64,000 bases of DNA from Pieris napi (taxonomy: Eukaryota > Arthropoda > Insecta > Lepidoptera > Pieridae), in NCBI RefSeq assembly GCF_905475465.1, contig NC_062244.1, positions 2,616,501 to 2,680,500 on the forward strand. The letters are read 5' to 3'. The notes below the pieces were generated by a model. That model was not told the origin of the DNA and ran no database searches. It saw nothing but the letters and a program-made list of their open reading frames with translations. The first letter of the stretch is position 1. Each line of letters opens with the position of its first letter. Below are positions 36,893-51,700 of the stretch, piece by piece. Position numbers and translations under genes: made by a program.

Positions 36893-39700
36893 ACGTTTTG
36901 GTCCTTCGATATTGTTAAACCAGACTCTGCCTTGGCTTCTCATTGATTTGATGTTCCCATTCTAAAATAATGGTAACTATGCAAATACTCTACTAATTTT
37001 AATCCTGAGTTTGTTTCTTTGAACGCCTTTACCTCAGGAACTGCCGGTTCTTATAGAAATTATTTGTGATCAATAGTCTATAACTCGACGAAGGCTACAT
37101 TATTATAAAAGCCTTTAATTAATCCGGGGTAACTATAGGATGACAAGTTTACATACAAAATTGCGTGAGGAAGTTTTGACCATGTACTGTAGAATACCTA
37201 AAGAGACTCCTGCGCATCATTTCGTGCCACGTGTTAGATTAACGTAGGTTTTATATGACATAATCTGTTGAAATATTGAGTTGTTTCTTCATCTAGAAAT
37301 TACGCACCCCTAATTCCTAGATGAAGAATGTCTAATACCAGTTTTCTAAAATATCAAAATCCGAATACATTTATGACAATTCCTTACCGTAAACTAAAAT
37401 GTGGTTTGTCAAATTGATGACATTGAATGACAAAAGCTAGTAAAACTAATTTTAAAAATGGTGTGTGAATATTGTTTAATTAAGGTCAACTTAGCACCAA
37501 ATGAGCCTCTATTATTGAAAAATTATGGGTTAAGAAAAAAATCGCTTGGTGCTTTTGTATGAAAATTTTTGTAGGCAGCATTTGACATGCATTAAACCTA
37601 ATTCGTAAAAATATGCTGGACATCCTTGTATACTTTGATAGCATTTTATTTTTGAACCACAATTCACTGCCAAGAGTTGCGAAACTGATGCCATCTCTGT
37701 TTATAATATAGTAGATGAGAGAGATATATTTTGACTTTCGAGAGTACCGTCATTTCCGATTTATTATTTGACTTTCATAAAGTCAAATTCATTAATAGAA
37801 ACTCGTTTAAAAGTCCGGAAGGAACGAAAATCCCAGAATAATATTACGTTTTACAAGTGTTTACAAGCTATTTAAAATGCATTCACACAGACTATATGAC
37901 CCTTATTCAAAGTACTTTAGCGCATATATATATATATTATATGTCTCCCGTATGTTAGAAACTAATAGGATTTGACATATAAAAGTAATAAGTCCCGTAC
38001 TTACATTTAGAGATCCTTTATCTGCCCTTGTTTTCAGTTTAGTATGATGACAGGATGGCTACTATGTATACAGACGATATGTTATAATAAAATGCATGTA
38101 GACTTTTAAACAGTTTTGAACAAATAATAAGGCGGGTCATAATCACATTATGTTTTAGACAGCAAAGTTGTGGAAATTTGCATAATTTGATATGAAAATG
38201 TTTGCGCGAATTATTCATTGTTTATATATTTTCTTAATATTAATTACCGAATAGCTTTTAATAGCATTTGACGATTAGGATTATAGTTTTGACTTTTATT
38301 TTTAATGATTGTAAGTAATTAATGATTTTAATTATAATTTAATATTTACAAAGATGTTTTATTGCACGAACCTCTGAACCTAGAAATTGGTTGGCCATTG
38401 CTTAATATTAAGGAACTTTGTCCCTTATTGAAAAACAAACCAGTTGATACTTTTTTAGTACTCAACTGTCTATTACAACGTAAATAGGTACAATAAGACA
38501 GAAAGAGACAAAAGAATTTAAAGATATATGTATATTGTATATATAGCATTAAACCTAGATACAACTTTACTAAAATATATCACCGCACGTATTACTCTAA
38601 GGGCGAACGCAGGTAATCTAAATTTTTAATAGGACCAGAGCCCACGATGGCCAAGACCTTAAGGGTAAAATTTTTCACAACTAAAGCGAAGCCCGCGCAC
38701 TCTTACGTGTAGTAATGAGCATGAACAGTAGTGCTATTGAATCACTTGCCAGTTGATTTTAGGCTTTTGGATTAAATTGGCGTTCATATTTTTGCACGGT
38801 AATTAATTATTCGTCCGAATCCTTCGTGATCAACGCTGACGCAGGACAACTTTAGACTGATGACGCGCAGGTTAGCTAGTGGGAGCGTGGATTCGCGAGA
38901 ATGCGCGCGCACCAGTAAGAAGTAGAAGAAATGTGTGCGTTGCGCTGTAGAGTTAAGCTTGAACTTAACATAGCAAATGTTCAGTTTTGTAATGACGCTT
39001 CGACTCTGCTCTAGTATAAATTGACCCTTATTATTTTGTTGCTGAAAGTTTCTTTGTGTATATCCAACACAGGTAAGAACAACCAGCGACTAGTTTTTTG
39101 ATTGTGGTTACTTGTGCAGGTGACATAGTAAGGGTGTGTCAAAAAGTACCATTATAGTATAAAGTTCTTTTTTATATTTTCTTCAGGATAACTTTAGAAA
39201 TCGCATAATCCATTACCGGAGACTAAGGTTACTACCCCCTGCCAGACACCCCTTAACTGTAATATCGTTATAGTATGAAACCCAAATTTTATGTTTCTTC
39301 GGGGCCTATAAAAATGTTACCTCAAAAGCCAGCCTTATCTTGCTAGATACATTGAGAGTCCCCGATGTTAGTGCGAGCGCGAGGTAGCAACTGTTCAAAC
39401 GGGTGCGAGTGAGAGAGCGCTTACACGTAATACATCTAAATACTGAGGGTATTTGCTAATAACTTTAGTAGAGCTGTTACACAGAACTCATACTTGTATC
39501 AATCGCGCGTTTTTTAGGTCTGGGCCTCAGATATCTGTTTCATGATCATTCGTCAATCTTAGAGGCAAGTAGTTGATCAGTCTATGTCTGACACACGCCG
39601 TCGACTTGACACTGACATATTTATCTATGGTGACTTATTTTTTTTTTGTGTCCGGCCCATGCCCTATTTGAGGGGACTTCAAATAAAACGCAGTTAAAAT
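36893..39700. other. Intergenic region between CDK1 and the zinc-finger gene (tail to tail)
   Basis: No gene supported. A clear hairpin, CTTCATCTAGAAATTA and TAATTCCTAGATGAAG, lies at 37287-37327. A SINE B fragment lies at 39510-39610. The rest is AT-rich with weak repeat traces. The 72-aa minus frame at 38346-38564 shows no domain. Confidence 0.5.
39510..39610 (-). repeat. SINE family B, tail fragment
   Basis: TTAGGTCTGGGCCTCAGATA and CACACGCCGTCGACTT match the 3' half of the family B SINE. Confidence 0.7.
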
Positions 39701-39719
39701 ATATAAAATCTATTTAGAA

Positions 39720-42700
39720 CTAATGGTGTATGGTGTAAACAGCCGGGTGAGGAGGGGGTTGTTGTAAAATAATTCGATGCGCGACGCCATTCAACTCCTG
39801 CGCAGACAGGCCTGACACAACCGTGCCATTTTGCAACTGAAAAATATGTCATAAATTAGTATACATAAAATAATTATAATATTTTTTTCTTTCTACGTAT
39901 GCAAAATACTTCCTCATATCATCGCACTGTATGTAACCGCAATTTTTTATTATTATTTTCGTATATAAAATCGAATACGGTCTAAAAAAAACCTACGGGA
40001 AATACCTAGTAGCAGTGGACCCGTTATGGCCTACGAAGGTTTTTGGTAGATGGACTCTTATTCAGTAACAGCGTACGTTGGAGGCGTGATATATTTATTT
40101 ATTTGTTAATATAGAAATAATAATAATATTAGTGACACGAAGATGTGCAGCGTTTTTGTCGAAAGGGAGAGAGCGATTGAGACCGATTGACAGAGAAAGG
40201 CGAATTACATTATAGAAATTAAATTTTTTAAATTAAAATTCCGTAAATAGAATTTATGAAATATTAGTATTTTATATTTTATGCAAAATAATTTATTGAA
40301 ATCTTAAATGACGAATTGTAAATTAAAATGACACGTGTTTTTATTATCGAAGAAATAAATTTAATTTATAATTTGTATTAATTTTCGACATTTAATATTT
40401 AATGACAATTAAATTCCTTAAATTCCTAACATATCTTCCTTTTTCCCTCCCTCTAAGTCTCGGAAATCTAAAGTTTTAGATTTGTGTAAATATGAACAAG
40501 AGTTAAAAATTAGTTTGCCAAAGCAGTTTCACTTCTGACATGTGTACTTTGTACGCACGCACTTTTTTTTTACTTAGCCTACCTTTTTAAGTACCAACAT
40601 GAATGAAAATCTAAATTTTTAATTTTTCTTTATATTTTCCAATTTTCCGTAAGAGTTCAAAGAATAAATTTAAATAAAATTACTCGAATTGGTCGAGTTT
40701 TGCGATACATTTTTATTTATATGGATTTCATTTTAATTACCTGTAATATGTTTGGTAACATCGTTTGACAGGAAGATGACGCCACGTGCAACTGCTCTTG
40801 TTGCATTCCGACCGCCTTTTAGAGACAAAAACATCATATTAATTCACCAGAAACTAATTTCGTTATTAATTTGTTGCTATATATTAAATATTCACTTCCA
40901 AAATTAGCCTAATCTTAATCAAACTAATGTAATAAATGTAATCATAGTACTCGTATTAATACAATTAAGAAATACATCCGAGCTGGTGCTTTTCTCGCTC
41001 AATGAATAAGTATACAGCGAGGAGATTCTGCCACAGGGACCAAACTTGAAAATAAATAAATTTGTTGAATTTTTCTATAAATCAATTTTTAATTAACATT
41101 ATTATTACTATGTAGGTTAAGAATATTGTAAATACTGTATATTTGTGTGTTTCAATTTTGAAATATTGTAATTTAATTTTATACATATTTATGTTATATC
41201 TTTGTTTTTTATTTTTTATTAAAGACAATTCACACCAATTGACTTAGTCCCATGCTAAGCTGGTGAAGCTTGTGTTATGGGTACTAGGCAACGGATATAC
41301 ATACATATTATAGATAGATAGACATATAAATACATAATTAAACACCCAAGACCTAAGCACAACACCAAATGCTCATCACATCGATGTCCGTCTCAGCCGG
41401 GGATCGAACCCGGGACCCATGGCTTCGCAGTCAGGGGTACTAACCACTAGACCAATGAGTCGTCAATCTAGACAAACCATTTGAAGCCCAATTATAATCA
41501 AACGAGAGATTTAGTACACTATTAAAAAAATGAAGAGGATATTTCTAAAAAACATTTTGCTACGCTAAAATCGCAAAACCAAAGGTTTCACCAGGGAAGA
41601 GAAAGAGATGTCTCTTGCCTGACGAGCTAAAAAAAGATAGTGGAGAAGATTGGAAGGAACATGCTCAAGATAAAGAGATGGAGTCAGTTGAAGGAGAGAT
41701 ACTCTATAAGAGGTCCTTAAAAAAATTCTATAAAATTTTAAGTGTGTGTGTATCTTTTGTAAAGATCAACACAAAACAAGTCGTATTTGGATATGGGAAT
41801 CCAGTATACTTACATGTAATTGAATGGGCTGCTGATGCGGTTGTAATTGTATTGTTTGTACCTGAAGTTGCTGGGGTTGCTATAACAAAAAAATAACTGA
41901 ATTATATAAAAAAAAATATATAGTTAAAATGTATGCTATCGCTTAGGTTATATGTAAATGAGTGAATAAAGACTTACACAAATCCACTTTAATGAACAAC
42001 AATAAGACCCTGAACAGAAGAGACACATTTTTGAGTCTGTTTTATTGTTTTTTTTAAATAATAGGTGATGGAAAAGTTTTGTCACACATAGTATTATTCG
42101 CCAATAAAAAACTCTAATCCTGTTGAAGTTTGGACGGGCTTACCTCAAGACATCGAATTAAAAAACATCGTGGCTCAGATAATTAAAACAGTAATCCCTT
42201 CTATAACGCGGTAAACCCGATCCGCATTATAGGAATTCGCGTTAACGCGAAGCACGGATTTAGACAGGTGGTACGCAAAACAAATTATGAACTAGACAAA
42301 TCATAAATTACACACTACAGAAATATAACTTGGGAAATATCCGCGTTATATGAAGGAAGGAAATTGAAGGTAAAGGTGACGAAACACGCGTTAATCGAAA
42401 ACGCGTTATAGGGAGATTATTGTATATCACATTAATAACTTACCGTGTTGATATGTTGGTGTGTTTGTTGCAATTGAAGAGATTGGACGGACGATATTAC
42501 TGGATAAGGCTGTTGGACATTCTGTAACAAATATATTGTATCAAGAGATAGAAATGGCGGCCTATATCAGAAGACAACCTGACTAGAAAAAAATGTTTTT
42601 GTAGTAATCATTTTTCATAAAAATCGTAATATCTCTCACACAGACACTTCTTTCTTTCATTCATTTTTCTTTATAGATATAATGTGTAAACTCCATGTAA

Positions 42701-45700
42701 CGTCTCTCGATTTTACGAAAAACCCCTTAAAGCGTCGAAATCACTCGGCTTTGGTTGGTTTAGCTTGTCTTCCATACAATGATACACTCTACATAGCATT
42801 ACACCCAACTTCAATAACGACAATTAAATATTAATAAGACTGTTTAAGTTGCCGAAATTAGTTAAAACTGCGGAGCTGTGTAAGTTGTTCTGTCGCTTTA
42901 TTGTCCTAACGAGAAATAAACTCGACTGTCGTTACTCGTCATACGTAGTAACTTTCCAAGAAATCCCTTCTTTCTTTTTCACAAATTGCGTATGCTTGCA
43001 TGTGCTTTATCACGAAGATGCCTCAATATCGCAAGATATGAATACAATCTAACTACTAGCACAGTACAAAAATAACAGACAACGCAATAGCATTCAAATA
43101 TGAAGTTTTTCTGAAATTACTAACACTAGTATGAAATAAACTTTTTTTTTTATAATTTTTCTTTCCATTTAACGGCATCTCTTTGTAACGTCAAAATAGT
43201 CACAGTTCCTTGAGTGTCGTTATATAGAGTTTATACTGTATTATATTTATTCACGCACTAGGATTTTAACCCTCGGCCTTGGAATTGAGATTGGCACACT
43301 TTGTAATACTTGTACTACAGCTTTGAGTAATTTGTAAATACCTGTATGTGTTGATGAATCGGGAGGGTGAGTTGTTGAACGACTTGCTGCTGTACTTGCT
43401 GCGGCTGAACTTGCAACAGTTGCTGTATCTGCGGTTGCTGTTGTTGTTGCTGTTGTTGATGCTGTTGTTGTTGCTGCTGTTGTTGCTGCTGCTGTTGTTG
43501 CTGCTGTTGCTGTTGCTGAGATTCAAAGATACACAATGAGAACGAATAAATCTTAAATAAATATTACTTTTTATTAATAATTATATGAATTTGTGAAAGC
43601 AATGGAGATAGATGGAGCAGAATTCCATTGTTTATTACAACGACAATTGCAACAAAAAAGATAAAAACTTCTTGCATTAACAATTTATGAATTAACGTGT
43701 ACATAATATGTTATTATATCGAAAAGAAAAATTTCAATAAAATCCTTTGTATTATACGAAATAATGTTAATTGAGTGATATTAATTCAATTCAAAGTTTG
43801 CAATTTTTCATCAAAGTTTTCATACTACGATATAAAAAATTTAAACTTCAGTTCAATTAGTTGATCACTATGTTCATTCCCATACTCCTCCGAAACGGCT
43901 CGACCGATTCTTATGAAATTTTTTATGCATATTCAGTAAGTTTGAGAATCGGCTACTATCTATCATTCAATCCCCTCATCAAACGCCTAAGTAATAAGGA
44001 GTGTAAACCACAAAACTTTTTTTTATTTTTTAGACAATGTTTTTTGTTTTTATTTTTTTATGACACAACAAACAAAAATACATACAACTCCTAATTTTCA
44101 CCCCTCTACGATCAACCCTATTTTTATGTAGTTATTTTTACTGAACTTAAAAAAAAAATTCCTTATAATAATATACATGGCAAAACAAACGTTTGCCGGG
44201 TCAGCTAGTTTTTTTTATAATATTGCAAAACAAACATGTTAGGGCATTTAGGAAAAATAGCTGAGTCATTAAAACGGCTCATTGGTCTAGTGGTTAGTAC
44301 CCCTGACTGCGAATCCATGGGTCCCGGGTTCGATCCCCGGCTGAGACAAACATCGATGTGATGAGCATTTGGTGTTGTGCTTAGGTCTTGGGTGTTTAAA
44401 TATGTCTATCTATCTATAATATGTATGTATATCCGTTGCCTAGTACCCATAACACAAGCTTCACCAGCTTAGCATGAGACTAGGTCAATTGGTGTGAATT
44501 GTCCAATTAAAAAAAAAAATACATTAAAAAAAACTCACCCTTAACGCATACATTTTCTCCGATCCGTCGGAATTGAAGACGCACATTTGCACATGACTCA
44601 GCAAGTGCTTCTTCAAACTATGCAAGTACATGTAACTCTTCACACATAGGCCGCACTTGAAGCGCCGCTGTCCACACTCAGTTCGTATAAGGGCTTGCGT
44701 TTCCTATACAGTAAATCTTTATAATGTCATTCGTTACAACGAACAAATAACTTGTATAATATGTAATAATTTATTTGATTTAACCGAATACATTAATTCT
44801 TCTCTCCCTATAACGCACCCTCTACATAACGAATAAAAAGCCTCGGTCCCTAGAAATTCGTTATAAAGAGTGTATGTATTTTAAATAAAACCTTTTTAGT
44901 CATATTTCAATTTTTTTAAGTAATTTGTATAAATTAATTAAAAAGAAATCAGTAGCGCACAACTTTTTAGTTCTGAGCCTCAGATGTCTGTTTCATGATC
45001 TAATAGGCAAGTAGATGGACAGCCTCCTGTGTCTGACACACGCCGACTTTTTGGGTCTAAGACAAGTCGGTTTCCTCACGATGTTTTCCTACACCGTTCG
45101 AGCGCATGTTAAACGCGCACATAGAAATAAAGTCCATTGGTGCACAGCCGGGGATCGAACCTACGACCTCAGGGATGAGAGTCGCACGCTGAAGCCACTA
45201 GGCCAACACTGCTTATATAAATATATAACTATGGTTAAGAGTAGAATTAGGACACAATACCGATAATTCAGTCTTTTAACTGATACCGCCCATGAACACT
45301 CATATTGCCAGAGGGCTCGCAAATGCGTTGCCGGCCTTTTAAAAATTGGTACGCTCTTTTCTTATAGGACCTTAAGTCGCATTGCTTTGGAAATACTTCA
45401 GTGGGCAGCTGGTTCCACATAGTGTAATACGGACGTCCGATAAAGAAACTCCTCTGAACACTCTCAATGGCAAATGCGGTAGAAGATGCAGAGAAACCCC
45501 ACATCTCTTCGCAACGCCAAGGCATCAAGATGCTCGGAAAGTGACTGGTGTTGTTTACATTACAGGCAGTCCTCGTACTTACGTCATGTTAGGTTCTCGA
45601 AATACGCGAATTAAGTCGAGACATAATTTTTCGTATGTTTACATGTAAAACTCAAGGGTTAGGTTAGAATACTATACTTGACGCTGGCTAATGCACAAAT

Positions 45701-48700
45701 CGTGCCAGAGCCATTTAAAAAAAACGACGTAAGTCGAGGACTGCCTGTATCACTGTTTTTTATACATGATGTCCCTGATCGTGACTTTTTAATACTTATT
45801 TGTTTTAGTATAAATAGTATATTCAGTGAAAAAAATACCTGATCCTTCTTAGCAGGAGCTTCCAATTCCTCTGTTTCTTCTTCATTATTTTCGTCTCTTT
45901 CATCAGTCTTCTCTGCTTCGATGGTCTCTTCTGGCTTACTCCCTTGCGCTTTCACATTTTTCTTTGATGCACCAGATGCTATGTTTTATAAAATTTAAAT
46001 ATGTCATTAATAATTCAGCATTTTTTAATGAAACAATTTTGAATTCCCCGGGACTTGAATACAGGACCCAGAGATGAACAGTATATTTTTTGTTTTGGAC
46101 AATTCTCACCAATTGACCTAGTCCCATACTAAGCTGGTGAAGCTTGTGTTATGGGTACTAGGCAACGGATATACATACATATTATAGATGTATAGACATA
46201 TAAATACATATTTAAACACCCAAGACCTAAGCACAACACCAAATGCTCATCACATCGATGTTTGTCTCAGCCGGGGATCGAACCCGGGACCCATGGATTC
46301 ACAGTCAGGGGTACTAACCAATGAGCCGTCAAAGTTAGACGTAAGATTTTGAATCGATGAAAAGAATTTAACTGCAATGTAAACTCTTTATAACGTCAGT
46401 CGTTATAGCAGAAAACTCTCTATAACGTAAAAAGCTAAATTTTATTTGGTTTAACCCAATGCCCATACATTACTTCTTCCCTCCCTATAACGAATAAAAA
46501 TGCTCGGACCCTTGTAATTCGTTATAAAGAGTTTACACTGTATTTTGGAATTTGTATAATTGTGTGCCTATCACTTTTTTTTTAAAGATTGTATCCTTTT
46601 AAGATCGCATTCGTTACTTAAGATAGTAATTCAATAATAAATAAATAAAATGGCATTATTAAATCAATTACCGGCATGTTTATTTGTGTGTAATCGAAGT
46701 TCCGTCCGAGACTTGCAGGTTTTGAGACAGATGGGACACACTAATCTGTAAGAATAAATACAATTAAAATAATATTTCAAAAACAAAATATTCTCACGCA
46801 TTTTTAACCTAGGTTTTATTAACGGCATACCATTGATATATAAAAAACCCAAGATGCACAATCAACGTCTAAAAAACGTCCTCAAAAAATGAGCGCAACA
46901 TTCTAAATTGTGCGCTCATTTCAAATAGTCTCGCGTCTAATAAGTGGAGTCGATGTTATTTATTTGTGTTTTTTTTTATAAATAAATTTATGTACTTTTG
47001 AACTTTTTTGTGGGTAGTTTTTGACAAATATATTTACTAACAAATTATTTTTTAATTGAAAGAAAAAACTTTTTAACCGGATTAAAGTTATGTATTATTA
47101 TAAATTTACAACTATTTAACATCCAACACCTTTTGTCTTTAGTCACCGTGACCACGCACGCTGTAAAGCACCCGAAAAGTCGGATAAATTTAAAATTATG
47201 TTAAATAGTTGTAAATAAAAAAGTAATGTTCGACTCCACTCAATACCTTGTCCTACCGACCACGGTCGGTCGTAAAATTTTATTGCTTTAAGTACGTATA
47301 CACTGCGTTGTAATAACAACTTTAAGCAATTCGCGTAAGGTTGATTTTGCAATAATATATGCTTGTAACATATACTGTTATAGACATACTGTTATAGAAA
47401 ATGACAGAAATAGTGTTTCGGGACACTTTCGAGCGTTACTTTTATTCGAGACTGTGCATCTTGGGTTTTTTATATATCAATGCGGCATACAAATATTTTC
47501 GCCAATTCTTTACTCTATGGAGTCTTTGCTTCATATCAGCCTTGCGATTCTGTAACTCACTTTTCGAACTCTCACAGCGGTTTTCGCAGCGGCGGTCGCG
47601 CTCAAATCAGTCGTGAAGCTGTCATTTTACGATTTGGCATTCTGATAAACAAACTACAAGCTCCCTTCGCTTGTCAAGACGTAATGTGAAATTGCTTAAC
47701 AGAATACGATGAGATTCCAAAAATGACGTGAGTGACGAAGGGAGCGTTGTTAGTGCGAGGTGAACGGATTAACAGAATCGCACGGCTGTGGTTGCGTCGG
47801 CTTTGGCGCGTTTTGATTTATCGAACAAACGAGAGTTAGACCGGTATTCCATTGTTTATTACAACAACAATTGCAGCAAAAAAGATAATACTCCTTGCTT
47901 TAACGAGTATATGTTATTATATCGAAAAAAAATGTTCAATTAAATCCTTTGTACTATACAAAATAATGATAAGTGTTAATAAAGGGGCCTCATAGCCTAG
48001 CGGTCTTATTAAGTGGCAGCTAGGTGAGGGGTACCGGGTTCGATTCCCGGTTCGAGGGCAAGTTTTAATTTAATTTAAATTTGTTCTCGGCCTTTGGGAG
48101 GGTTGTGCGGTACAAATGGGGCTGGCTAATGCACAAACCGTGCCAAAGCCATTTAAAAAAAAAGTGTTAATAATTCTATTCAATTCATTAACGTATGCAA
48201 CTTTTCATCAATGTTTTCTTATGACGTTAAATTGTCGCCTGTAAAACAACTTATTATATAATATTTTTAGAGAATATAATGACAAAAACTGCTTACTCTT
48301 CGCACAAACAAAGAAATTTTCTATTTTTTTTAATAAAAATCCTTGAATAAATAAAATATAATTGGTTAAACGAATAAGTAAAACTTACTTTTTATGTCCC
48401 GTATGTATCAGCAAGTGATTATTTCTCGCAGATGACGTTGTGAACTTCGCTGAACACAATTTACAGCTGTACGGCTTCTCGCCCGTGTGCGTTCTACGGT
48501 GGTATATTAGGGCCGATTGTTGGGCAAATCTTCGATCACAATATTGACATTCGAAGGGTCTTTCACCTGAAAAAAAAATGTGTGCGTGTACCAGGTGTAC
48601 ACACGTAAGAAGTGAAACTTCTTTATGACCTTATTTTTCGAAAAATGATCTACTATATCATGCAACTTTACAGAAATTGGTTAAATAAAGTTAAATTAGA

Positions 48701-51700
48701 TAAAGTTTAACAAAAGGCTTTTATTATCATAGACATGAATACAAATACAATTATTTCATTTTAACTTATTACTGTACTACTATGTAGTACTAAGATTATT
48801 ACAGAATTTCATTAATTGTAATAGAATTATTAGTATTACTATCATTGTCATCGTTATTATATATTTTTGTTACTAATGGCTTCGAATCTCTTCGGATCAA
48901 CCGTGGTAGGGACAAGAAAAAGATGGCGCGTAACCGAAAAATGTGACAAATGTGTGTAAATTTTTTTCCAACGCCGATAAAGAAGTTTGACTTCAAAAAG
49001 CAACATGGCGCGTAACCTGCTACAAAATTTCTCCCATACGTCGATAAAGTTTCACTTCAAAAGATGGCGCGTAACGGAAAAATGTGACGCGTAACGAAAA
49101 AATGTTACACTAAATTTTTTTTCCAACCCCGATAAAGAAGTTTCACTTCAAAAAGTGCGTTCGTACAAAGTAAGTCAGAAGTGAAACATAAATAAAATAA
49201 AAAGTAAATTAATTATTACTAAGTTATGTGCAAATGTCTTGTGCAAATTTGGAGAATGCCATGAAATTTTTTGAAGAAAATGATCCTAATTTTAAGAGAA
49301 GTTTCAACGTTGATAACAAAATTTGTGCAGCCTATCAGTGCCAAGATCTGTATGATAGCAAGAAGAGAGAAGCGAAGCCATCTAGAATTGATAGTTTCTT
49401 TAAGCCAAAACTTTAATTTATTATTTATCAGTACATATTTTGATTACATATTAAATTTTTATAATCTTAATATATATAAATTACGTGTCACGTTGTTTGT
49501 CCGCTATGGACTCCTAAACTACCGAACCGATATCAATCAAATTTGCACACCGTGTGTAGTTTGATCCAACTTAAAAGATAGGATAGCTTACATCTCAATT
49601 TATACCCGCAATATTATTTTATTGCAAAATATTTGTTTATTACTTGATAGTCACAATTCTAACAGATGGCGCTGTATTGAAAGTACCAACGTTTCACATA
49701 AGCTACAATTTAATGGCATAACCACCAAAAAAGCATGGTGGTCCCCATGACTGGTGCTCCTACCGTTTCCATTGAATAGTTTACTACTATATAATATAAC
49801 AAAAACCTTAGCCACGCTTGGCCGGTCTGCTAGTTATTATAATTTAAAATTAATACCAAAATATATATATAAATAACTATCAATTTCATAAGTGCATATA
49901 CATATAATTATTTTAAAAACTTACTATGTATATCTTTTGTTATAAATGCAGTTTTTCTTTAATTGAGAGTCTGTGAGGAACCTAACCCTTGAGTTTTACA
50001 TGTAAACCTACGAAAAAATATGTCTCGACTTTACGTCGATTTACGTCGCGTATTTCGAGAACCTAACATGCCGTAAGTACGAGGACTCGTGTACATTAAT
50101 ACACGTAAAGTGAATTAAAGCAATTAAAAAACTTGTTTTGTGTACATTACACGGTCAAATATTATTAATTTAAATTATTATTTAATTATGCAAATAAAAT
50201 AACTACCTGTGTGTATGCGCATGTGCGCATTAAGCTTCGACACTTCATAGAAGGCTTTATTGCAAATATTGCACACGTGATTTTTTATACCGCGATGTTT
50301 CTTCATGTGCTGGCATAACGTTGAATGGCGACGGAACGCCTTATTACATTCTGAACACTTTAGTGGTTTTTCACCGGTGTGTAGGCGGAAATGTACCTGT
50401 AATAGAGAAAGAAGTAAGACAATGCTTTCTCTGTTTTTCGTAGGGAAGAAACCTGCCTGGCGGTCAACCAGTAGGCCTAGGTACCGCTAGATCGACAGAG
50501 TGGAAAACAATTCCTATTTCCGAACCAAATCGCCTTAGGGTCGGTCAAGAAAAGAGCGTATCAATTTTAAAAAGACGGCAACGCACTCGCGAGCCCTCTG
50601 GCATTGAGTGTCCATGGGCACCGGTATCACTTAACATTCGATGAGCCTCCTGCCCGTTTGCCCCGTTGTATAAAAAAGGACCTGTTGCAAGTGAAAGCCA
50701 ATTGGGAAGAAGAGGCACAGAACAGGAAGCACTGGAAGATTTTCGTTTCCGAGACCAAGACACTTTTGGGTTATTAAATATTAAATTAAATTCAACCTTG
50801 TTACAGTGCTACCTACTTTTCTTGGCCGGTGACTGAAATTGGTACTACCGTCGCCATTTTGAAATGTCAAACTGACATTGTCAGTGAGCTCTCAAATATA
50901 ATTCATAATTGTATCTGACCAACATCTAATAAAAATGCCAAAGTTATAATTAGATATTATATTAATAGTACACTAATAAGATATTATAGTAATTAGATAT
51001 TATATTAATAGTACACTAATAAGATATTATAGTAATTAGATATTATATTAATAGTACACTAATAAGATATTATAGTAATTAGATATTATATTAATAGTAA
51101 CAAAACCTATCATTTAAGTTGTTCCTAAGTTTGTGTCACATTTATTTAAGCCTAGAACTGTATTTTCTACCAGTAAACATTGTTTTATTAAGACATTCCA
51201 ATAAGTTATTAAGTTATCCTTCAAATGATTTCCCTTATTATGGTTAATATTTATGTACTGGCAACACTAATATCCAGAACAGCGACGCTCTTACCGGCGA
51301 AGAAAACATGCGGCGCTATACAATATAGTCTTAAAAAAAATAAAAATAAAAAAATTTTTTGGGTATAAATTAAATACTTTTCCAATAGATGACATCTATA
51401 CACATCTTTGATGACAACGTCAAATAGTCAATCATTTATTTAATACTTTTATAGCAAAAATGGGATTCGATTATTATGGTATACTAGGCGTGAAGCGTTC
51501 ATGCAGCCAATTGGAGATCAAAAAGGCATACCGAAGGCTCGCCTTAAAATACAATCCCGAAAGATACGACAATGACGAAAACATGCGCCGAATATTCGCC
51601 CTCATCGGCGAAGCTTACGAGGTATTAGTCGACCATAAACACAGAGCAGTTTACGACCAGTACGGAGAAGAAGGCCTGAAGAAGGGAGTACCAGGGCCCC

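Noticed and set aside
41615..41896. 93-aa plus-strand frame
   Set aside because: It overlaps zinc-finger exon 13 on the opposite strand, which has clear splice sites and a matching Gln-rich frame.
43348..43539. Leucine-rich plus-strand frame
   Set aside because: It is the antisense shadow of the polyglutamine exon of the zinc-finger gene.
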